Source: an uncultured OCS116 cluster bacterium (GTDB lineage Bacteria > Pseudomonadota > Alphaproteobacteria > Rhizobiales > TMED25). Taken from it: a stretch of 64,000 nt of DNA. The stretch covers positions 1-64,000 of the forward strand of contig CACMIP010000006.1 in the NCBI GenBank assembly GCA_902613795.1. Reading direction: 5' to 3'. Both the position numbers and the translations under genes were made by a program. The notes beneath the pieces were generated by a model. That model made no database searches, was not told the DNA's origin, and saw only the letters and a program-made list of their open reading frames with translations. The first letter of the stretch is position 1; each line of letters begins with the position of its first letter. Below are positions 8,440 to 18,506 of the stretch, in pieces.

Positions 8440-9582
8440 ATGAACAGTTTCAATAAAATTGGATTTAAAAAAGAGTACAATTATAAGAGGCTCAGCCCAG
8501 AGAAGGAAGATTTCCGTTCAGCTTTTCAAAGGGACAGAGATAGAGTTTTGCATTCAAATGCTTTCCGGAGGCTGGCTCATAAAACACAAGTTTTTTTTCT
8601 ATCCAATAATCAAGACCATTTTAGAAACAGATTAACGCATAGCCTTGAAGTTTCACAAATAGCACGATCAATTAGTTCAATAATGCAGCTTGATGAAGCC
8701 CTCACCGAAGCAATTTCACTAGCGCATGATTTGGGCCATCCTCCATTTGGCCACATTGGAGAGGGCATTCTCAATGATATAATGCTTAAACATGGAAATA
8801 ATGGATTTAATCATAATATTCAAACACTTAGAATTATTACAAAACTAGAGCAAAAATACGGTGCTTTTGATGGGTTAAACCTAACATATGAGACATTGGA
8901 AGGGGTATTAAAGCATGGTGGTCCGGTAGTTAAAAGTGACTATATTTTTCACCAAAAATTTCAATCCAATTATAATATAAATCTTACAACTCAATCGTCG
9001 TTAGAAGCGCAGATAGCGGCAATTTCCGATGATATAGCCTATAATTGTCATGATATTGATGATGGAATACGCGCTAATTTATTCACCTTAGATGATTTAA
9101 GTGAGATAGACTTGATAAAAAAACACTTAGACAAGATTCGGTCTGAATATCCTGGTATTGAAAGCTCTCGGCTTACTCATGAATTAAAGAGAAATCTAAT
9201 AAATTCATTCATAATTGATATTGTTGAAGAAAGTTCAAAAACAATCAACTTTAATAAAATTAAAAATCATCATGATGTTGTCAAATATAGAAGTACAATT
9301 ATTTCTTTATCAGACTATATGACTGAACAGATTTCCAACATAAGAAGATTTCTCTCAGCGAATATGTATCAGAGTAAGTTGATTTTAGATCACTCAAATT
9401 ATACTGAAGAAGTAATTAAGGGACTATTTTTTTTCTATAAAGAAAATTTAAATAAATTACCTTTAAAATTAAATTCAAGTAAAGATTATCCAATAAATAT
9501 AAATCGTATTATTTGTGATTTTATTTCTGGTATGACTGATAATTATGCAGATGAACAATATAAAGAACTTTTGAAGAAATAA
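8440..9582 (+). CDS. dgt: Deoxyguanosinetriphosphate triphosphohydrolase-like protein
   Basis: A 380-residue HD-domain dNTP triphosphohydrolase that splits dNTPs to nucleoside and tripolyphosphate, controlling nucleotide pools. Visible motifs are FRRLAHKTQVF, the metal-binding His in RNRLTHSLEV (H67), the HD pair in SLAHDLGHPPFGHIGE (H96-D97), and SDDIAYNCHDIDDGIR further on, supplying the last Asp. It begins the plus-strand run dgt-argS-SPOR-nagZ-scpA-scpB and overlaps argS by one base (TAATG), which indicates coupling. Substrate preference among dNTPs cannot be read from sequence. Confidence 0.93.
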   Translation: MNSFNKIGFKKEYNYKRLSPEKEDFRSAFQRDRDRVLHSNAFRRLAHKTQVFFLSNNQDHFRNRLTHSLEVSQIARSISSIMQLDEALTEAISLAHDLGHPPFGHIGEGILNDIMLKHGNNGFNHNIQTLRIITKLEQKYGAFDGLNLTYETLEGVLKHGGPVVKSDYIFHQKFQSNYNINLTTQSSLEAQIAAISDDIAYNCHDIDDGIRANLFTLDDLSEIDLIKKHLDKIRSEYPGIESSRLTHELKRNLINSFIIDIVEESSKTINFNKIKNHHDVVKYRSTIISLSDYMTEQISNIRRFLSANMYQSKLILDHSNYTEEVIKGLFFFYKENLNKLPLKLNSSKDYPININRIICDFISGMTDNYADEQYKELLKK

Positions 9583-11339
9583 TGAGTACTATAACAACCG
9601 AAATATTTAATCAAAAATTGCTAGAAGTAGTCCTTGCGCATAATAAGGAATTTGCAAAGGGGTTGATGGAATATAATCATAACCAAACATTCTTTGAAAT
9701 TACAAATAATTCCGAACATGGCGATCTCACAACAAATTTTGCAATGATGCATGCAAAATCTTTGAGGATGAACCCTATTAAACTGGCAGAAATTTTAGTT
9801 AATGGATTTGAAAAAGATAAAAAAGAGCTATTCATAAAAGATATTAAGATTGCTGGACCTGGATTTCTCAATCTGTATCTCGATGAGTCTTTTTGGCATC
9901 AAACTTTGGGTTACATGAAATCTAATTTAGTAGATTATGGTTTTGAGAATATTGGGAATGGATCAAAAGTAAATGTTGAGTATGTTTCAGCAAATCCAAC
10001 TGGCCCACTGCATATAGGCCACTGTAGAGGGGCTATCATAGGTGATGTTATAGCCTCATTATATGACAAGATGGGCTTTGATGTCACAAGAGAATATTAT
10101 GTGAATGACGCAGGCGGTCAAATTGAACAGCTAGTTTATTCGGTAGAAAGTAAATATAGAGAAAAAGCATCAATTAATTCAAATGAAAAAGATGTAACAT
10201 ATAATGGACAATATATTAATGACATAGCGAGTGAGTTATTTGAAAAATATCAGGACTCACTCTTTAAAAAAACTAACCACAACATCATCATAAAAGATTG
10301 CGCCATAAACTACATTCTAAATTTAATAAAGCAAGACTTAAATAAAGTGAACATTAAACATGATATATTTTTTTCAGAGGCTTCCTTGTTGGCAAATGAT
10401 GCAATCTCAAAAACAATTGAATACTTAAAAGGAAAAAAATATATATATTGGGGTAAGTTACCACTTCCAAAAAATCAAGAGGATATTAATCTTGAGCAGC
10501 GGGAGCAAGACATATTTGCTTCTACCATGTTTGGTGATGATATAGATCGAGCCGTGTCAAAAGAAGATGGCTCGCACACTTATTTTGCTTCTGACATCGC
10601 CTATCACCAGAATAAACTATCACGTGGATTTTCAAAATTGATAAATATTTGGGGCGCAGATCATGCTGGGTATGTAAAAAGATTACAAGGGGCAGTTTCA
10701 GCTCTGTCCGATGGTCAGGCAGGAGTGGAGGTCGTTTTATGTCAATTAGTTAAATTATTTCGCGATAATAAACCTGTAAAGATGTCTAAAAGAAATAATG
10801 ACTATGTCACAATTGGTGAGGTTGTTAATGAAGTTGGGTCAGATCCAGTAAGATTTATGATGCTATACAGAAAGTCAGATGCGCCCTTAGATTTTGATTT
10901 TGTTAAGGTATGTGATAAATCAAAAGAAAATCCAGTTTTTTATGTTCAATATGCCTATGCCCGAATTCACTCAGTAATTAGGAACTGGAATGATGAAAAT
11001 AATTACGATTTTATAAGCAATTTCAATAATTTAGAAATAGATTTCAATATGTTAAATCATATACAAGAGATTAATTTAATAAAGAAAATGTCATACTTTC
11101 CGGCGCTATTAAAAAATGTTGTTGTTACAAATGATGTTCATAGAATTGCCTATTATTTATATGAGTTGGCATCTGATTTCCATGCGCTATGGAATCTTGG
11201 AAATGATAATGAGAATATGAGGTTTATAACTAATGATGATAAAAAAACTTTACAGCGTTTATCCTTTATTTATTTAGTCTCGCAAATCATTGAAAGAGGT
11301 CTCGATATTTTGGGTGTAAGCTATCCAGAAAGGATGTAA
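9582..11339 (+). CDS. argS: Arginyl-tRNA synthetase
   Basis: A 585-residue class I synthetase that charges tRNA-Arg. The N-terminal add-on domain (about 1-115) recognises the tRNA D-loop. HIGH is exact at 144-147 within ANPTGPLHIGHCRG. The KMSKS-equivalent is KMSK at 400-403, followed by RNNDYVTIGEVV. The C-terminal helical anticodon-binding domain ends GLDILGVSYPERM, a strongly conserved ArgS terminus. It starts one base inside the dgt stop and is followed 12 bases later by the SPOR-domain gene. Confidence 0.98.
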   Translation: MSTITTEIFNQKLLEVVLAHNKEFAKGLMEYNHNQTFFEITNNSEHGDLTTNFAMMHAKSLRMNPIKLAEILVNGFEKDKKELFIKDIKIAGPGFLNLYLDESFWHQTLGYMKSNLVDYGFENIGNGSKVNVEYVSANPTGPLHIGHCRGAIIGDVIASLYDKMGFDVTREYYVNDAGGQIEQLVYSVESKYREKASINSNEKDVTYNGQYINDIASELFEKYQDSLFKKTNHNIIIKDCAINYILNLIKQDLNKVNIKHDIFFSEASLLANDAISKTIEYLKGKKYIYWGKLPLPKNQEDINLEQREQDIFASTMFGDDIDRAVSKEDGSHTYFASDIAYHQNKLSRGFSKLINIWGADHAGYVKRLQGAVSALSDGQAGVEVVLCQLVKLFRDNKPVKMSKRNNDYVTIGEVVNEVGSDPVRFMMLYRKSDAPLDFDFVKVCDKSKENPVFYVQYAYARIHSVIRNWNDENNYDFISNFNNLEIDFNMLNHIQEINLIKKMSYFPALLKNVVVTNDVHRIAYYLYELASDFHALWNLGNDNENMRFITNDDKKTLQRLSFIYLVSQIIERGLDILGVSYPERM

Positions 11340-11351
11340 AAAGAAGATTGC

Positions 11352-12458
11352 ATGAAATATTTATTCGGTAATACAAAATTAACTTTAGCAGCCTTAACGA
11401 TTACCCTCATTGGGTTACTTATCTATTATTTAAGCTATGATGATGGTGTTTATTATATTTACAAAGATAGTCAGTTTCCTTATAAAACCTACCCTGATAA
11501 TGTGGCGACAGTTGATAACAATGACTTAAATGTTCATACTAAAATTGTCTATCCAAATAATGATATAAATGCTGACCATCAGATTGTGGATCAATCATAT
11601 TTAGATGGCTCTGAATTAGATAGGGCAGAGCAATCACTGTCTTTTGAGTATAACGAAAATATTATCGAGTATAACAGCGATGATGATTTTATCATGGAAG
11701 CTATTAAATTACTAGATCCACAAAGTCCAACAAACCAAACCTATGGTATTTATGAAAAGCAACCAACTTTAAAAGAGTATGTTTTGCTAGATGATAACTT
11801 CATAATTATAGATGAAGATCTTAAAAAAAATTTTTATATTGAAAGTCCTGATAGTCAATTAACAAGCTTCGCAGCAATAGATAATAAAGCCAATAAGAAT
11901 CTAATAACTGATGATTTTAATAGCGATGCGTCCTACTTAGATCCTATAGATTTGGAATCCCTTCTGCGGAATAGTGAAATTTTTACTAATAATATTGTCG
12001 ATAGTGAAGTACTCGTAACCATGATTGATGATAAAGTAATTCCTAATGATTTAGGGTTTCAAAAATTAGAGATTGCGGGACCAATATATCCTCAAGATAA
12101 ACCCGAGGATCTATTTGTTAGCGATATAAAGTCAGTAATTATGGACGATTTTGATAGTAGCCCGATTTCGGAATCAGTGGAATTCAAGAAAATATACTAT
12201 GGTGTTCAAGTTTCCTCTGTAAATTCAAGACTGGAGGCAAATAAATTCTATGAAAGTTTGCTATTAAATTATAGTACTCTACTGAGTAGGAGCAATAATT
12301 CACATAAAAATCTGATAAAGCAAGAAAACCTTGGTAGTCTGGGTACATGGTACAAATTACGTATCGGCCCCTTTGACAGCAGATCAGAAGCCAAAAGACT
12401 ATGTTCATCGATGAGGGATGATGGTCTTGAAGGCTGTATAGTTGTGGAGTTAGAGTAG
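11352..12458 (+). CDS. SPOR-domain membrane-anchored protein
   Basis: A 368-residue cell-envelope protein. It has one N-terminal membrane helix (about 10-27, LTLAALTITLIGLLIYYL), a long Asp/Asn-rich low-complexity linker (about 35-275), and a C-terminal SPOR domain (about 282-366: YYGVQVSSVNSRLEANKF ... GTWYKLRIGPFDSRSEA ... GCIVVEL). SPOR domains bind denuded peptidoglycan at the division septum. The position between argS and nagZ is conserved in alphaproteobacteria. The linker is unusually acidic, and two Cys near the C-terminus could pair. A purine-rich AAGAAG precedes the ATG. Confidence 0.85.
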   Translation: MKYLFGNTKLTLAALTITLIGLLIYYLSYDDGVYYIYKDSQFPYKTYPDNVATVDNNDLNVHTKIVYPNNDINADHQIVDQSYLDGSELDRAEQSLSFEYNENIIEYNSDDDFIMEAIKLLDPQSPTNQTYGIYEKQPTLKEYVLLDDNFIIIDEDLKKNFYIESPDSQLTSFAAIDNKANKNLITDDFNSDASYLDPIDLESLLRNSEIFTNNIVDSEVLVTMIDDKVIPNDLGFQKLEIAGPIYPQDKPEDLFVSDIKSVIMDDFDSSPISESVEFKKIYYGVQVSSVNSRLEANKFYESLLLNYSTLLSRSNNSHKNLIKQENLGSLGTWYKLRIGPFDSRSEAKRLCSSMRDDGLEGCIVVELE

Positions 12459-12465
12459 AAAACTT

Positions 12466-13491
12466 ATGCTCATAACCCCATTAGTTCTTGGTATAAGCTC
12501 ATACAGTTTATCCGAATCTGAAGTGAGTGTTCTGAATGAGATAAACCCATATGGGTTAATACTATTCAAGCGTAATATAGTCGACAAAGTCCAATTAAAA
12601 AAATTAATAAATGAAGTAAAAGAAAAGGTTAGGGGGGATATACATATCCTCATAGATCAAGAGGGTGGAAAGGTTCAAAGATTAGATATCCCACACTGGA
12701 AACGCTATCCTTCTTATAGAAAAATTGGTGATCTCTACGTAAAATCTTCCAAAGCCGCAACTAGATTGTCTTATCTTGTTGGAAGGCTAATTTCTAATGA
12801 TCTGGTCAATGTAGGAGTCGATATAAATTGTGCGCCATGTGTTGATATTAGATATCGAAATACAAGTAATATTCTTGTCGAGCGAATTTTTTCATCAGAT
12901 ATAAATATAGTCCATCAACTTGCCAATGAGATGATTAAGGGATTTCAACAAGGTGCTATTGTTCCAATACTAAAGCATATCCCAGGACATGGGAGAGCAA
13001 GTCTTGATAGTCATATTGAATTACCAACTATAGATGATCCAATTGAAGAGCTAATCAATAATGATTTTGCTCCATTTATTAAATTTAATAATATGCCGAT
13101 TGCTATGACAGCGCATATTAAGTTCACATCAATATCTGATTGTCCAGTAACCATTTCAAAAAAAGCCATTAAAATGATTCGATCTAATATTGGCTTTGAT
13201 GGCTTAATTATTACAGATGATATTAATATGCAAGCCCTGGAAGGTAATCACGAATCAAGAGTTCTAGAAGCCTATAATGCTGGCTGTGATCTTGTATTAG
13301 ATTGTTCTGGTAATAATGAAAATTTTATAAAATTTCTGCATAAAGTTGAACAAATAGAGTCGAATATCATTGATTTGGGCGTGAATCATTTTAAATCCGC
13401 GCAGAAAGATGAGGATTTTCAAAATATTGATAATGTTTTTGACGAATACTACTCTATATTGAAGAATAATAATATTAATGTGGGCTCTTGA
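12466..13491 (+). CDS. nagZ: Beta-N-acetylhexosaminidase (GH3) NagZ
   Basis: A 341-residue cytoplasmic glycoside hydrolase of family 3 that removes GlcNAc from recycled anhydromuropeptides. The family loop KHIPGHGRASLDSH spans 170-183 and carries the His/Asp general acid-base pair. The nucleophile Asp lies in IITDDINM (D251). IDQEGGKVQRL (63-73) is the substrate-binding start of the barrel. It sits 7 bases after the SPOR gene and 3 bases before scpA. Context suggests cell-wall recycling linked with division functions. Confidence 0.93.
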   Translation: MLITPLVLGISSYSLSESEVSVLNEINPYGLILFKRNIVDKVQLKKLINEVKEKVRGDIHILIDQEGGKVQRLDIPHWKRYPSYRKIGDLYVKSSKAATRLSYLVGRLISNDLVNVGVDINCAPCVDIRYRNTSNILVERIFSSDINIVHQLANEMIKGFQQGAIVPILKHIPGHGRASLDSHIELPTIDDPIEELINNDFAPFIKFNNMPIAMTAHIKFTSISDCPVTISKKAIKMIRSNIGFDGLIITDDINMQALEGNHESRVLEAYNAGCDLVLDCSGNNENFIKFLHKVEQIESNIIDLGVNHFKSAQKDEDFQNIDNVFDEYYSILKNNNINVGS

Positions 13492-13494
13492 ATA

Positions 13495-14250
13495 GTGAGT
13501 AACGTTCTAGAAGTAAAAAATCATTTAATAATAGATATCGGGGGGTTCGAAGGCCCAATTGATCTTTTGCTTAGCTTGGCGCGAAGTCAGAAAGTCGACC
13601 TAAAGGAAATCTCCGTATTTGAATTAGCGCAGCAGTACATAAACTATATCAACAGTCAAACAGCTTTAAAAATAGATATAGCCGCTGATTATTTAGTAAT
13701 GGCTGCTTGGCTTGCTTATCTTAAGAGTAAATTGTTGTTACCTGATGAACCAATTGATGAGCAAGATGAGTATACCGCTGAAGAATTAGCAGGGCAACTT
13801 AGGCATAGAATGCAGCGCCTGGATGCAATGAAAACTGCCTCACTTTTGTTATTTGATAGGCCAATCGTAAATAGAGATATGCTCTTAAGGGGGGTACCGG
13901 AGGAGTTTGATGAGGTTACTAAACTAATTTATAATGCGTCTACTTTCGATCTCATAAGATCGTATATTAGCAGGCAAGATGATAGAGTGCTGGAGTCGAT
14001 GTCAATATTTAAATTAGATTATCTTGCATTGGATAACGCAAAAAATTTTCTTTCTAATATTTTCAAGAGGATATCAGGCTGGGCGAACTTTTTCCGACTT
14101 GTAAGTAAAAATAAACATATCGAAAATGATAGAAGTGTCGCTGCTAGTGCCTTCAGTGTTCTGTTAGATATGGTAAACGAACAAAAAGCATACACAAAAC
14201 AAGAGAAACAGTTTGGTGAAATCCTTGTTAAAAAAATAGGTAGCGATTAG
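13495..14250 (+). CDS. scpA: Segregation and condensation protein A
   Basis: A 251-residue kleisin subunit of the SMC-ScpAB condensin. The N-terminal signature GFEGPIDLLLSLARSQKVDLKEI-type sequence is clear at about 17-40, followed by AADYLVMAAWLAYLKSKLLLP and the acidic linker. The C-terminal winged-helix region is present. The start is GTG at 13495, three bases after the nagZ stop. ScpB follows 5 bases after the stop. The pair works with SMC on chromosome segregation. Confidence 0.94.
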   Translation: MSNVLEVKNHLIIDIGGFEGPIDLLLSLARSQKVDLKEISVFELAQQYINYINSQTALKIDIAADYLVMAAWLAYLKSKLLLPDEPIDEQDEYTAEELAGQLRHRMQRLDAMKTASLLLFDRPIVNRDMLLRGVPEEFDEVTKLIYNASTFDLIRSYISRQDDRVLESMSIFKLDYLALDNAKNFLSNIFKRISGWANFFRLVSKNKHIENDRSVAASAFSVLLDMVNEQKAYTKQEKQFGEILVKKIGSD

Positions 14251-14255
14251 ACAAT

Positions 14256-14867
14256 ATGAAAAAAAATTTCTTAAAAAAACTTGGTCTCAAATCAAATGTT
14301 AGAGTTTTAAATAATGACACTGCAGCTGAATTCGATGATTTGCATATTATCGAGGCAATAGTTTTCGCGAGTAGAGAGCCAATTCATATAGAATATCTAC
14401 TAACTAAAATCTCAAAATCCGATAGAGCTTACCTACATGAGCTAATGGATAAACTTAGAGCGCATTATGATAATCGGGGTGTGAACTTTGAATATAACGA
14501 TAATTATTGTGTCTTTAAAACCTCACCGATGATCAAGGCTGCCCTAGTGGATGAATTTGAAGAAACACGTGATCTCTCGAAAGCGGCGAAAGAAACACTC
14601 GCCATAATTGCTTATCATCAGCCCACAACAAGATCTGAGATTGAGGAGATAAGGGGGGTATCCTCAAGTAAGGGTTCGTTGGATATTCTGCTTGAATATA
14701 ATTGGATTGAAATTTCCGGAAAAAAAAATGTTCCGGGTCGTCCATTAGTGTATAGAACAACAAAAAAATTTCTTTTAGATTTTAATCTTGGTGATATAAA
14801 TGACCTGCCAAATCTAAGCGAGCTCAGACGAGAAGGTCTACTCTCTGGTTATGAAGATAACACATGA
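14256..14867 (+). CDS. scpB: Segregation and condensation protein B
   Basis: A 203-residue partner of ScpA made of two winged-helix domains. Visible motifs include IIEAIVFASREPI (about 31-43), SKAAKETLAIIAYHQPTTRSEIEEIRG and GRPLVYRTTKKFL near the C-terminus, all standard ScpB segments. It is immediately downstream of scpA. In many relatives tat genes follow; here an ABC ATPase gene follows 18 bases later instead. Confidence 0.94.
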   Translation: MKKNFLKKLGLKSNVRVLNNDTAAEFDDLHIIEAIVFASREPIHIEYLLTKISKSDRAYLHELMDKLRAHYDNRGVNFEYNDNYCVFKTSPMIKAALVDEFEETRDLSKAAKETLAIIAYHQPTTRSEIEEIRGVSSSKGSLDILLEYNWIEISGKKNVPGRPLVYRTTKKFLLDFNLGDINDLPNLSELRREGLLSGYEDNT

Positions 14868-14885
14868 ATGGATAATAAATAAGTT

Positions 14886-15941
14886 ATGAAAAAAATTGTA
14901 AATTACTTGTGTGCGCCAAGATTACGCGTAAATTCTTTATCATGGAGAAATGGTAATAATAAGATACTTGATGACGTCTCATTTAGTCTCTTCCCAGGTG
15001 AAGTTTTGTGTCTTTTAGGTGACTCTGGCTGTGGCAAGACCTCATTGTTACGAGTATTGAGCGGTTTAGATAAGCAGGATTTAGGTGAAATTTATATCAA
15101 TGAAGAACCTATTTCATCAGGTAAGATTAATATGCCACCAGAGTCTAGGCCAATCAGTCTTATTTTCCAAGACTATGCATTATTTCCTCACATGACTGTG
15201 TATCAAAATATTGCATATGGGCTAAAAGATTTAAGCAAGCAACAAAAAAGATTAAAAATTGATAAAGTGCTGACCGATCTTGGTCTTATACAATATTCCG
15301 ACAAATATCCACATGAGTTATCAGGTGGTGAACAGCAAAGAGTCGCCCTTGCAAGGGCGACCGCTCCAGAGCCTATAATACTCCTTATGGATGAACCATT
15401 TTCGGGCTTGGATAGGTCATTAAGAGAATATATTAGAGAGGAAACAATATCTGTTTTAAGAAATAGTGAATCTGCTATAATTTTAGTTACTCACGATCCA
15501 GAAGAAGCAATGCTTATGGGGGATAGAATTGCTCTAATGAAAGATGGGAAGATAATCCAAATTGGTTCTAATGATGAATTAATTTTTCAACCCGTAAATG
15601 ACTATACAGTAAGCACATTCTCGAATGTAAATACATATAAAACAAGGATACAAAGTAAAAAAGCGCAAACTCCTTTTGGGGAGTTTAGCGTTACGAATAT
15701 TGACGAGGGTAATGAAGTAAAGGTGCTTATAAGGGATCAAGCATTTAACTTAACAGAACCTTCAAAAAAAAATTGTTATATTGTAAAGCAGATTGACTTT
15801 ACAGGTGAAAATACACGAATTCAACTAAGTCCAATAGATTCAGAAGATATTGTAAAAATTACTGTTCCCGGTATACCCTCTGTCAAAATAAATGATAATA
15901 TTGGACTAACGGTAGATGAGAGGTTTGTACACATATTTTAA
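14886..15941 (+). CDS. FbpC-like ABC transporter ATP-binding protein (orphan)
   Basis: A 351-residue ATPase of the Fe3+/spermidine/sulfate importer class. Walker A is GDSGCGKT (45-52), the signature LSGGEQQR begins at 145, Walker B is ILLMDE (165-170), and the switch His is in VTHDPEEAM. About residues 245-351 form the TOBE-type regulatory region. The closest-looking group is FbpC (iron(III)), by the SRPISLIFQDYALFPHMTV segment and overall length. No permease or binding protein is adjacent, so the partner genes must be elsewhere or the ATPase is shared. It lies between scpB and kdsA. Confidence 0.82.
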   Translation: MKKIVNYLCAPRLRVNSLSWRNGNNKILDDVSFSLFPGEVLCLLGDSGCGKTSLLRVLSGLDKQDLGEIYINEEPISSGKINMPPESRPISLIFQDYALFPHMTVYQNIAYGLKDLSKQQKRLKIDKVLTDLGLIQYSDKYPHELSGGEQQRVALARATAPEPIILLMDEPFSGLDRSLREYIREETISVLRNSESAIILVTHDPEEAMLMGDRIALMKDGKIIQIGSNDELIFQPVNDYTVSTFSNVNTYKTRIQSKKAQTPFGEFSVTNIDEGNEVKVLIRDQAFNLTEPSKKNCYIVKQIDFTGENTRIQLSPIDSEDIVKITVPGIPSVKINDNIGLTVDERFVHIF

Positions 15942-15955
15942 AAAGGAGAGTTATA

Positions 15956-16777
15956 TTGAGCTCAATAAAAATAGATAAGCTAGAAATATCAAATAATGGC
16001 CCTTTAGTTTTTATAGCAGGTCCATGTGCAATGGAGTCTAGGGCACATTCATTATCAATGGCGCATAGTTTAAAGAAAATATCAACTGAACTTGGAGTAG
16101 GGCTTATATTTAAATGCTCTTTTGATAAAGCAAATAGAACGAGTATTAAATCGAAAAGAGGCATTGGTTTAAGTAGCTCATTGGATATATTTACGGCAAT
16201 TAAAGCAGAAACTGAGCTACCAATATTAACGGATGTGCATGAACCTGAGCAGTGTGATATTGTTAAAGACTATGTCGATGTTATACAAATACCTGCCTTC
16301 CTTGCGAGGCAAACAGACTTAATTTTAGCTGCAGCAAATACGCAGAAACCTGTGAATATTAAAAAATCTCAATTTATGTCACCATGGGATATAAAATACT
16401 CAGCAGAAAAAATACTTTCCCAATCAAATACTAATATATGCCTAACCGAAAGAGGGCATAGTTTTGGTTACAACAATCTAGTTGTAGATTTCCGTTCAAT
16501 CGAAATTATGAAAAAACTTGATTTTCCAATAATTTTTGATGCTACACACTCAGTCCAATTGCCAGGTGGTGGAGAGAGTAGTAGTGGTCAAAAGGAATTT
16601 ATAGAGTCATTATCAACCGCAGCCGTTTCAATTGGCGTCTCTGCTGTATTCGCTGAAGTTCATAATAATCCACCTGCTGCAATATCAGATGGGGATAATC
16701 AGCTTGATCTAGATGAATTTCATTTGCTCGCGAAAAAATTAATACAATTTGATAATTTATCGAAAAATTTCAATTAA
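15956..16777 (+). CDS. kdsA: 2-dehydro-3-deoxyphosphooctonate aldolase (KDO8P synthase)
   Basis: This enzyme condenses phosphoenolpyruvate and arabinose-5-phosphate to Kdo-8-phosphate for LPS inner core. At 273 residues it is normal length. Motifs are [12 protein letters not shown] (about 20-31), [19 protein letters not shown] and [12 protein letters not shown]. The start is TTG at 15956, supported by a strong AAAGGAGAG ribosome site 5-6 bases upstream and by the family N-terminus. Eno follows after 13 bases. The presence of kdsA shows a Kdo-containing outer membrane. Confidence 0.96.
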   Translation: MSSIKIDKLEISNNGPLVFIAGPCAMESRAHSLSMAHSLKKISTELGVGLIFKCSFDKANRTSIKSKRGIGLSSSLDIFTAIKAETELPILTDVHEPEQCDIVKDYVDVIQIPAFLARQTDLILAAANTQKPVNIKKSQFMSPWDIKYSAEKILSQSNTNICLTERGHSFGYNNLVVDFRSIEIMKKLDFPIIFDATHSVQLPGGGESSSGQKEFIESLSTAAVSIGVSAVFAEVHNNPPAAISDGDNQLDLDEFHLLAKKLIQFDNLSKNFN

Positions 16778-16790
16778 AATAGGTGAAAGA

Positions 16791-18071
16791 GTGGCAAAAA
16801 TATCAAAGATAATGGGTCGTGAGATATTAGACAGTAGGGGAAACCCTACGGTTGAAGCAGATGTAACTTTAGATAACGGTGTTCAGTCACGATATTCTGT
16901 ACCTTCTGGAGCTTCAACTGGAATACATGAGGCTGTAGAATTACGAGACGGCGATGATAGATATAAAGGTATGGGTGTAATGAAAGCTGTTAACAACATC
17001 AATACCGAGATTAATGAATCCCTAATTGGCTTAAGTCCACTCAACCAGTCGGATATTGATAAAATGTTAGTTGAATTAGATGGCACAGAAAATAAAAGCA
17101 GACTTGGTGCAAATGCAATATTGGCTGTATCTATCGCAATTGCAAAAGCAGCTTCAATTTATGAAAATAAAAAACTGTACGAGTATCTAGCAGATAGTAA
17201 AGATTTTAAATTACCAGTACCGATGATGAATATTTTGAATGGAGGTGCACATGCAGATAATCCAATCAACATACAAGAATTTATGATAATTCCCGCTAAA
17301 TTTAATTCATTCCGGGAGTCTCTGAGGGCGGGTGCTGAAGTATTTAAATATCTGAAGGAAAATCTCAAATCAAAATCACTCGGGACATCTGTTGGTGATG
17401 AAGGTGGCTTCGCTCCAAATCTTGCAAGTACAAAAGATGCAATAGAAATTATTATCAAGTCAATTTCTGATGCTGGCTATACTAGCGGTAAAGATATTTT
17501 TCTTGCGTTAGACGCTGCCTCCAGTGAATTCTTTGAAGATAGTAAGTATCAAATAGAACCTCATGGAGATGCAGAAACCGTTGAAGGTATGATCAATTTT
17601 TATGAACAATTAATTAAAGATTACCCAATAATATCAATAGAAGATGCTATGTCTGAAGATGATTGGGATGGCTGGAAAAAATTAACAAGTTCAATCGGCG
17701 GCAAGTGTCAGTTAGTAGGTGATGATTTGTTTGTTACTAATGAGAAAAGGTTCTTAAAAGGAATAAATGCGAATATTGCAAATTCAATACTCATTAAGGT
17801 TAACCAAATAGGAACACTTACAGAAACACTAAATGCAATTAATATAGCAAAGAGCCATGATTATTCTTGTGTCATATCACATAGATCCGGTGAAACAGAA
17901 GATACTACAATTGCCGATTTGTCAGTTGCGACTAATGCAGGTCAGATAAAAACTGGTTCTCTGTCACGATCAGACCGCACAGCGAAATATAATCAATTAT
18001 TAAGAATTGAAGAAGAGCTTGGTGACAGATGTTACTATCCTGGCAGGAGTGAATTTAGTAAATATATTTAA
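16791..18071 (+). CDS. eno: Enolase
   Basis: A 426-residue glycolytic enzyme converting 2-phosphoglycerate to PEP. I start it at GTG 16791 ([21 protein letters not shown]), with AGGTGAAAG just upstream; a longer frame would overlap kdsA and adds residues absent from enolases. Key features are [23 protein letters not shown], the metal ligands in [17 protein letters not shown] and VGDDLF, and the [14 protein letters not shown] loop. The PEP produced is also a kdsA substrate. Order kdsA-eno-ftsB-pdh is the usual alphaproteobacterial one. Confidence 0.98.
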   Translation: MAKISKIMGREILDSRGNPTVEADVTLDNGVQSRYSVPSGASTGIHEAVELRDGDDRYKGMGVMKAVNNINTEINESLIGLSPLNQSDIDKMLVELDGTENKSRLGANAILAVSIAIAKAASIYENKKLYEYLADSKDFKLPVPMMNILNGGAHADNPINIQEFMIIPAKFNSFRESLRAGAEVFKYLKENLKSKSLGTSVGDEGGFAPNLASTKDAIEIIIKSISDAGYTSGKDIFLALDAASSEFFEDSKYQIEPHGDAETVEGMINFYEQLIKDYPIISIEDAMSEDDWDGWKKLTSSIGGKCQLVGDDLFVTNEKRFLKGINANIANSILIKVNQIGTLTETLNAINIAKSHDYSCVISHRSGETEDTTIADLSVATNAGQIKTGSLSRSDRTAKYNQLLRIEEELGDRCYYPGRSEFSKYI

Positions 18072-18105
18072 TTAAATATTAAAATTTATCTAATACAAAA
18101 TATTT

Positions 18106-18408
18106 ATGTTATTCCTCAAATTAAAAAAATATGCCTCGACTCTATTACTGCCATTATTGTTAGTTTTTTTTCTCGGGTACATTTCCTATCACACTTTTAT
18201 CGGCGACTCGGGACTATCCAAAAATGCAATTCTCAAGAGTCAGTTAAATGCATTGCATGTTGATTTGGCCTCAGTTAAGGAGGAAAGGCTTTTGTTAGAA
18301 AAACATATATCCTTATTGGAGAAAAATATAGACGCTGATATGTTACAAGAGAAGGCTAAAAAAATACTATATTACGCTCATCCAGATGAAATTATTATAA
18401 TTAAATAA
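18106..18408 (+). CDS. ftsB: Septum formation initiator FtsB/DivIC family protein
   Basis: A 100-residue bitopic division protein. It has a short basic N-terminus, one membrane helix (about 12-29, LLLPLLLVFFLGYISYHT), then a Leu-zipper-like coiled coil (about 40-75, QLNALHVDLASVKEERLLLEKHI in heptads) and a short tail with LQEKAKKILYYAHPDEIIII, the DivIC motif region. Homologues bridge FtsQ and FtsL in the divisome. The place between eno and pdhA is conserved in alphaproteobacteria. The symbol follows the family and not a demonstrated function. Confidence 0.85.
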   Translation: MLFLKLKKYASTLLLPLLLVFFLGYISYHTFIGDSGLSKNAILKSQLNALHVDLASVKEERLLLEKHISLLEKNIDADMLQEKAKKILYYAHPDEIIIIK

Positions 18409-18506
18409 TTTAATTAACAAAAATCGAACGATCATTCTAATTTTTGTCAATTTTGTATATTTGTAGTAATTATATATATATAATATCAATATTAAGTACT
18501 TTATTT

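Noticed and set aside
18444-18484. Sigma-70-like promoter before pdhA (TTGTCA and TATAAT)
   Set aside because: The two hexamers are not at a proper spacing to each other, and such matches are expected by chance in AT-rich DNA.
18444-18506. Upstream extension of pdhA starting at TTG 18444
   Set aside because: The 21 extra residues are a hydrophobic run absent from E1 alpha proteins; ATG 18507 gives the normal N-terminus.
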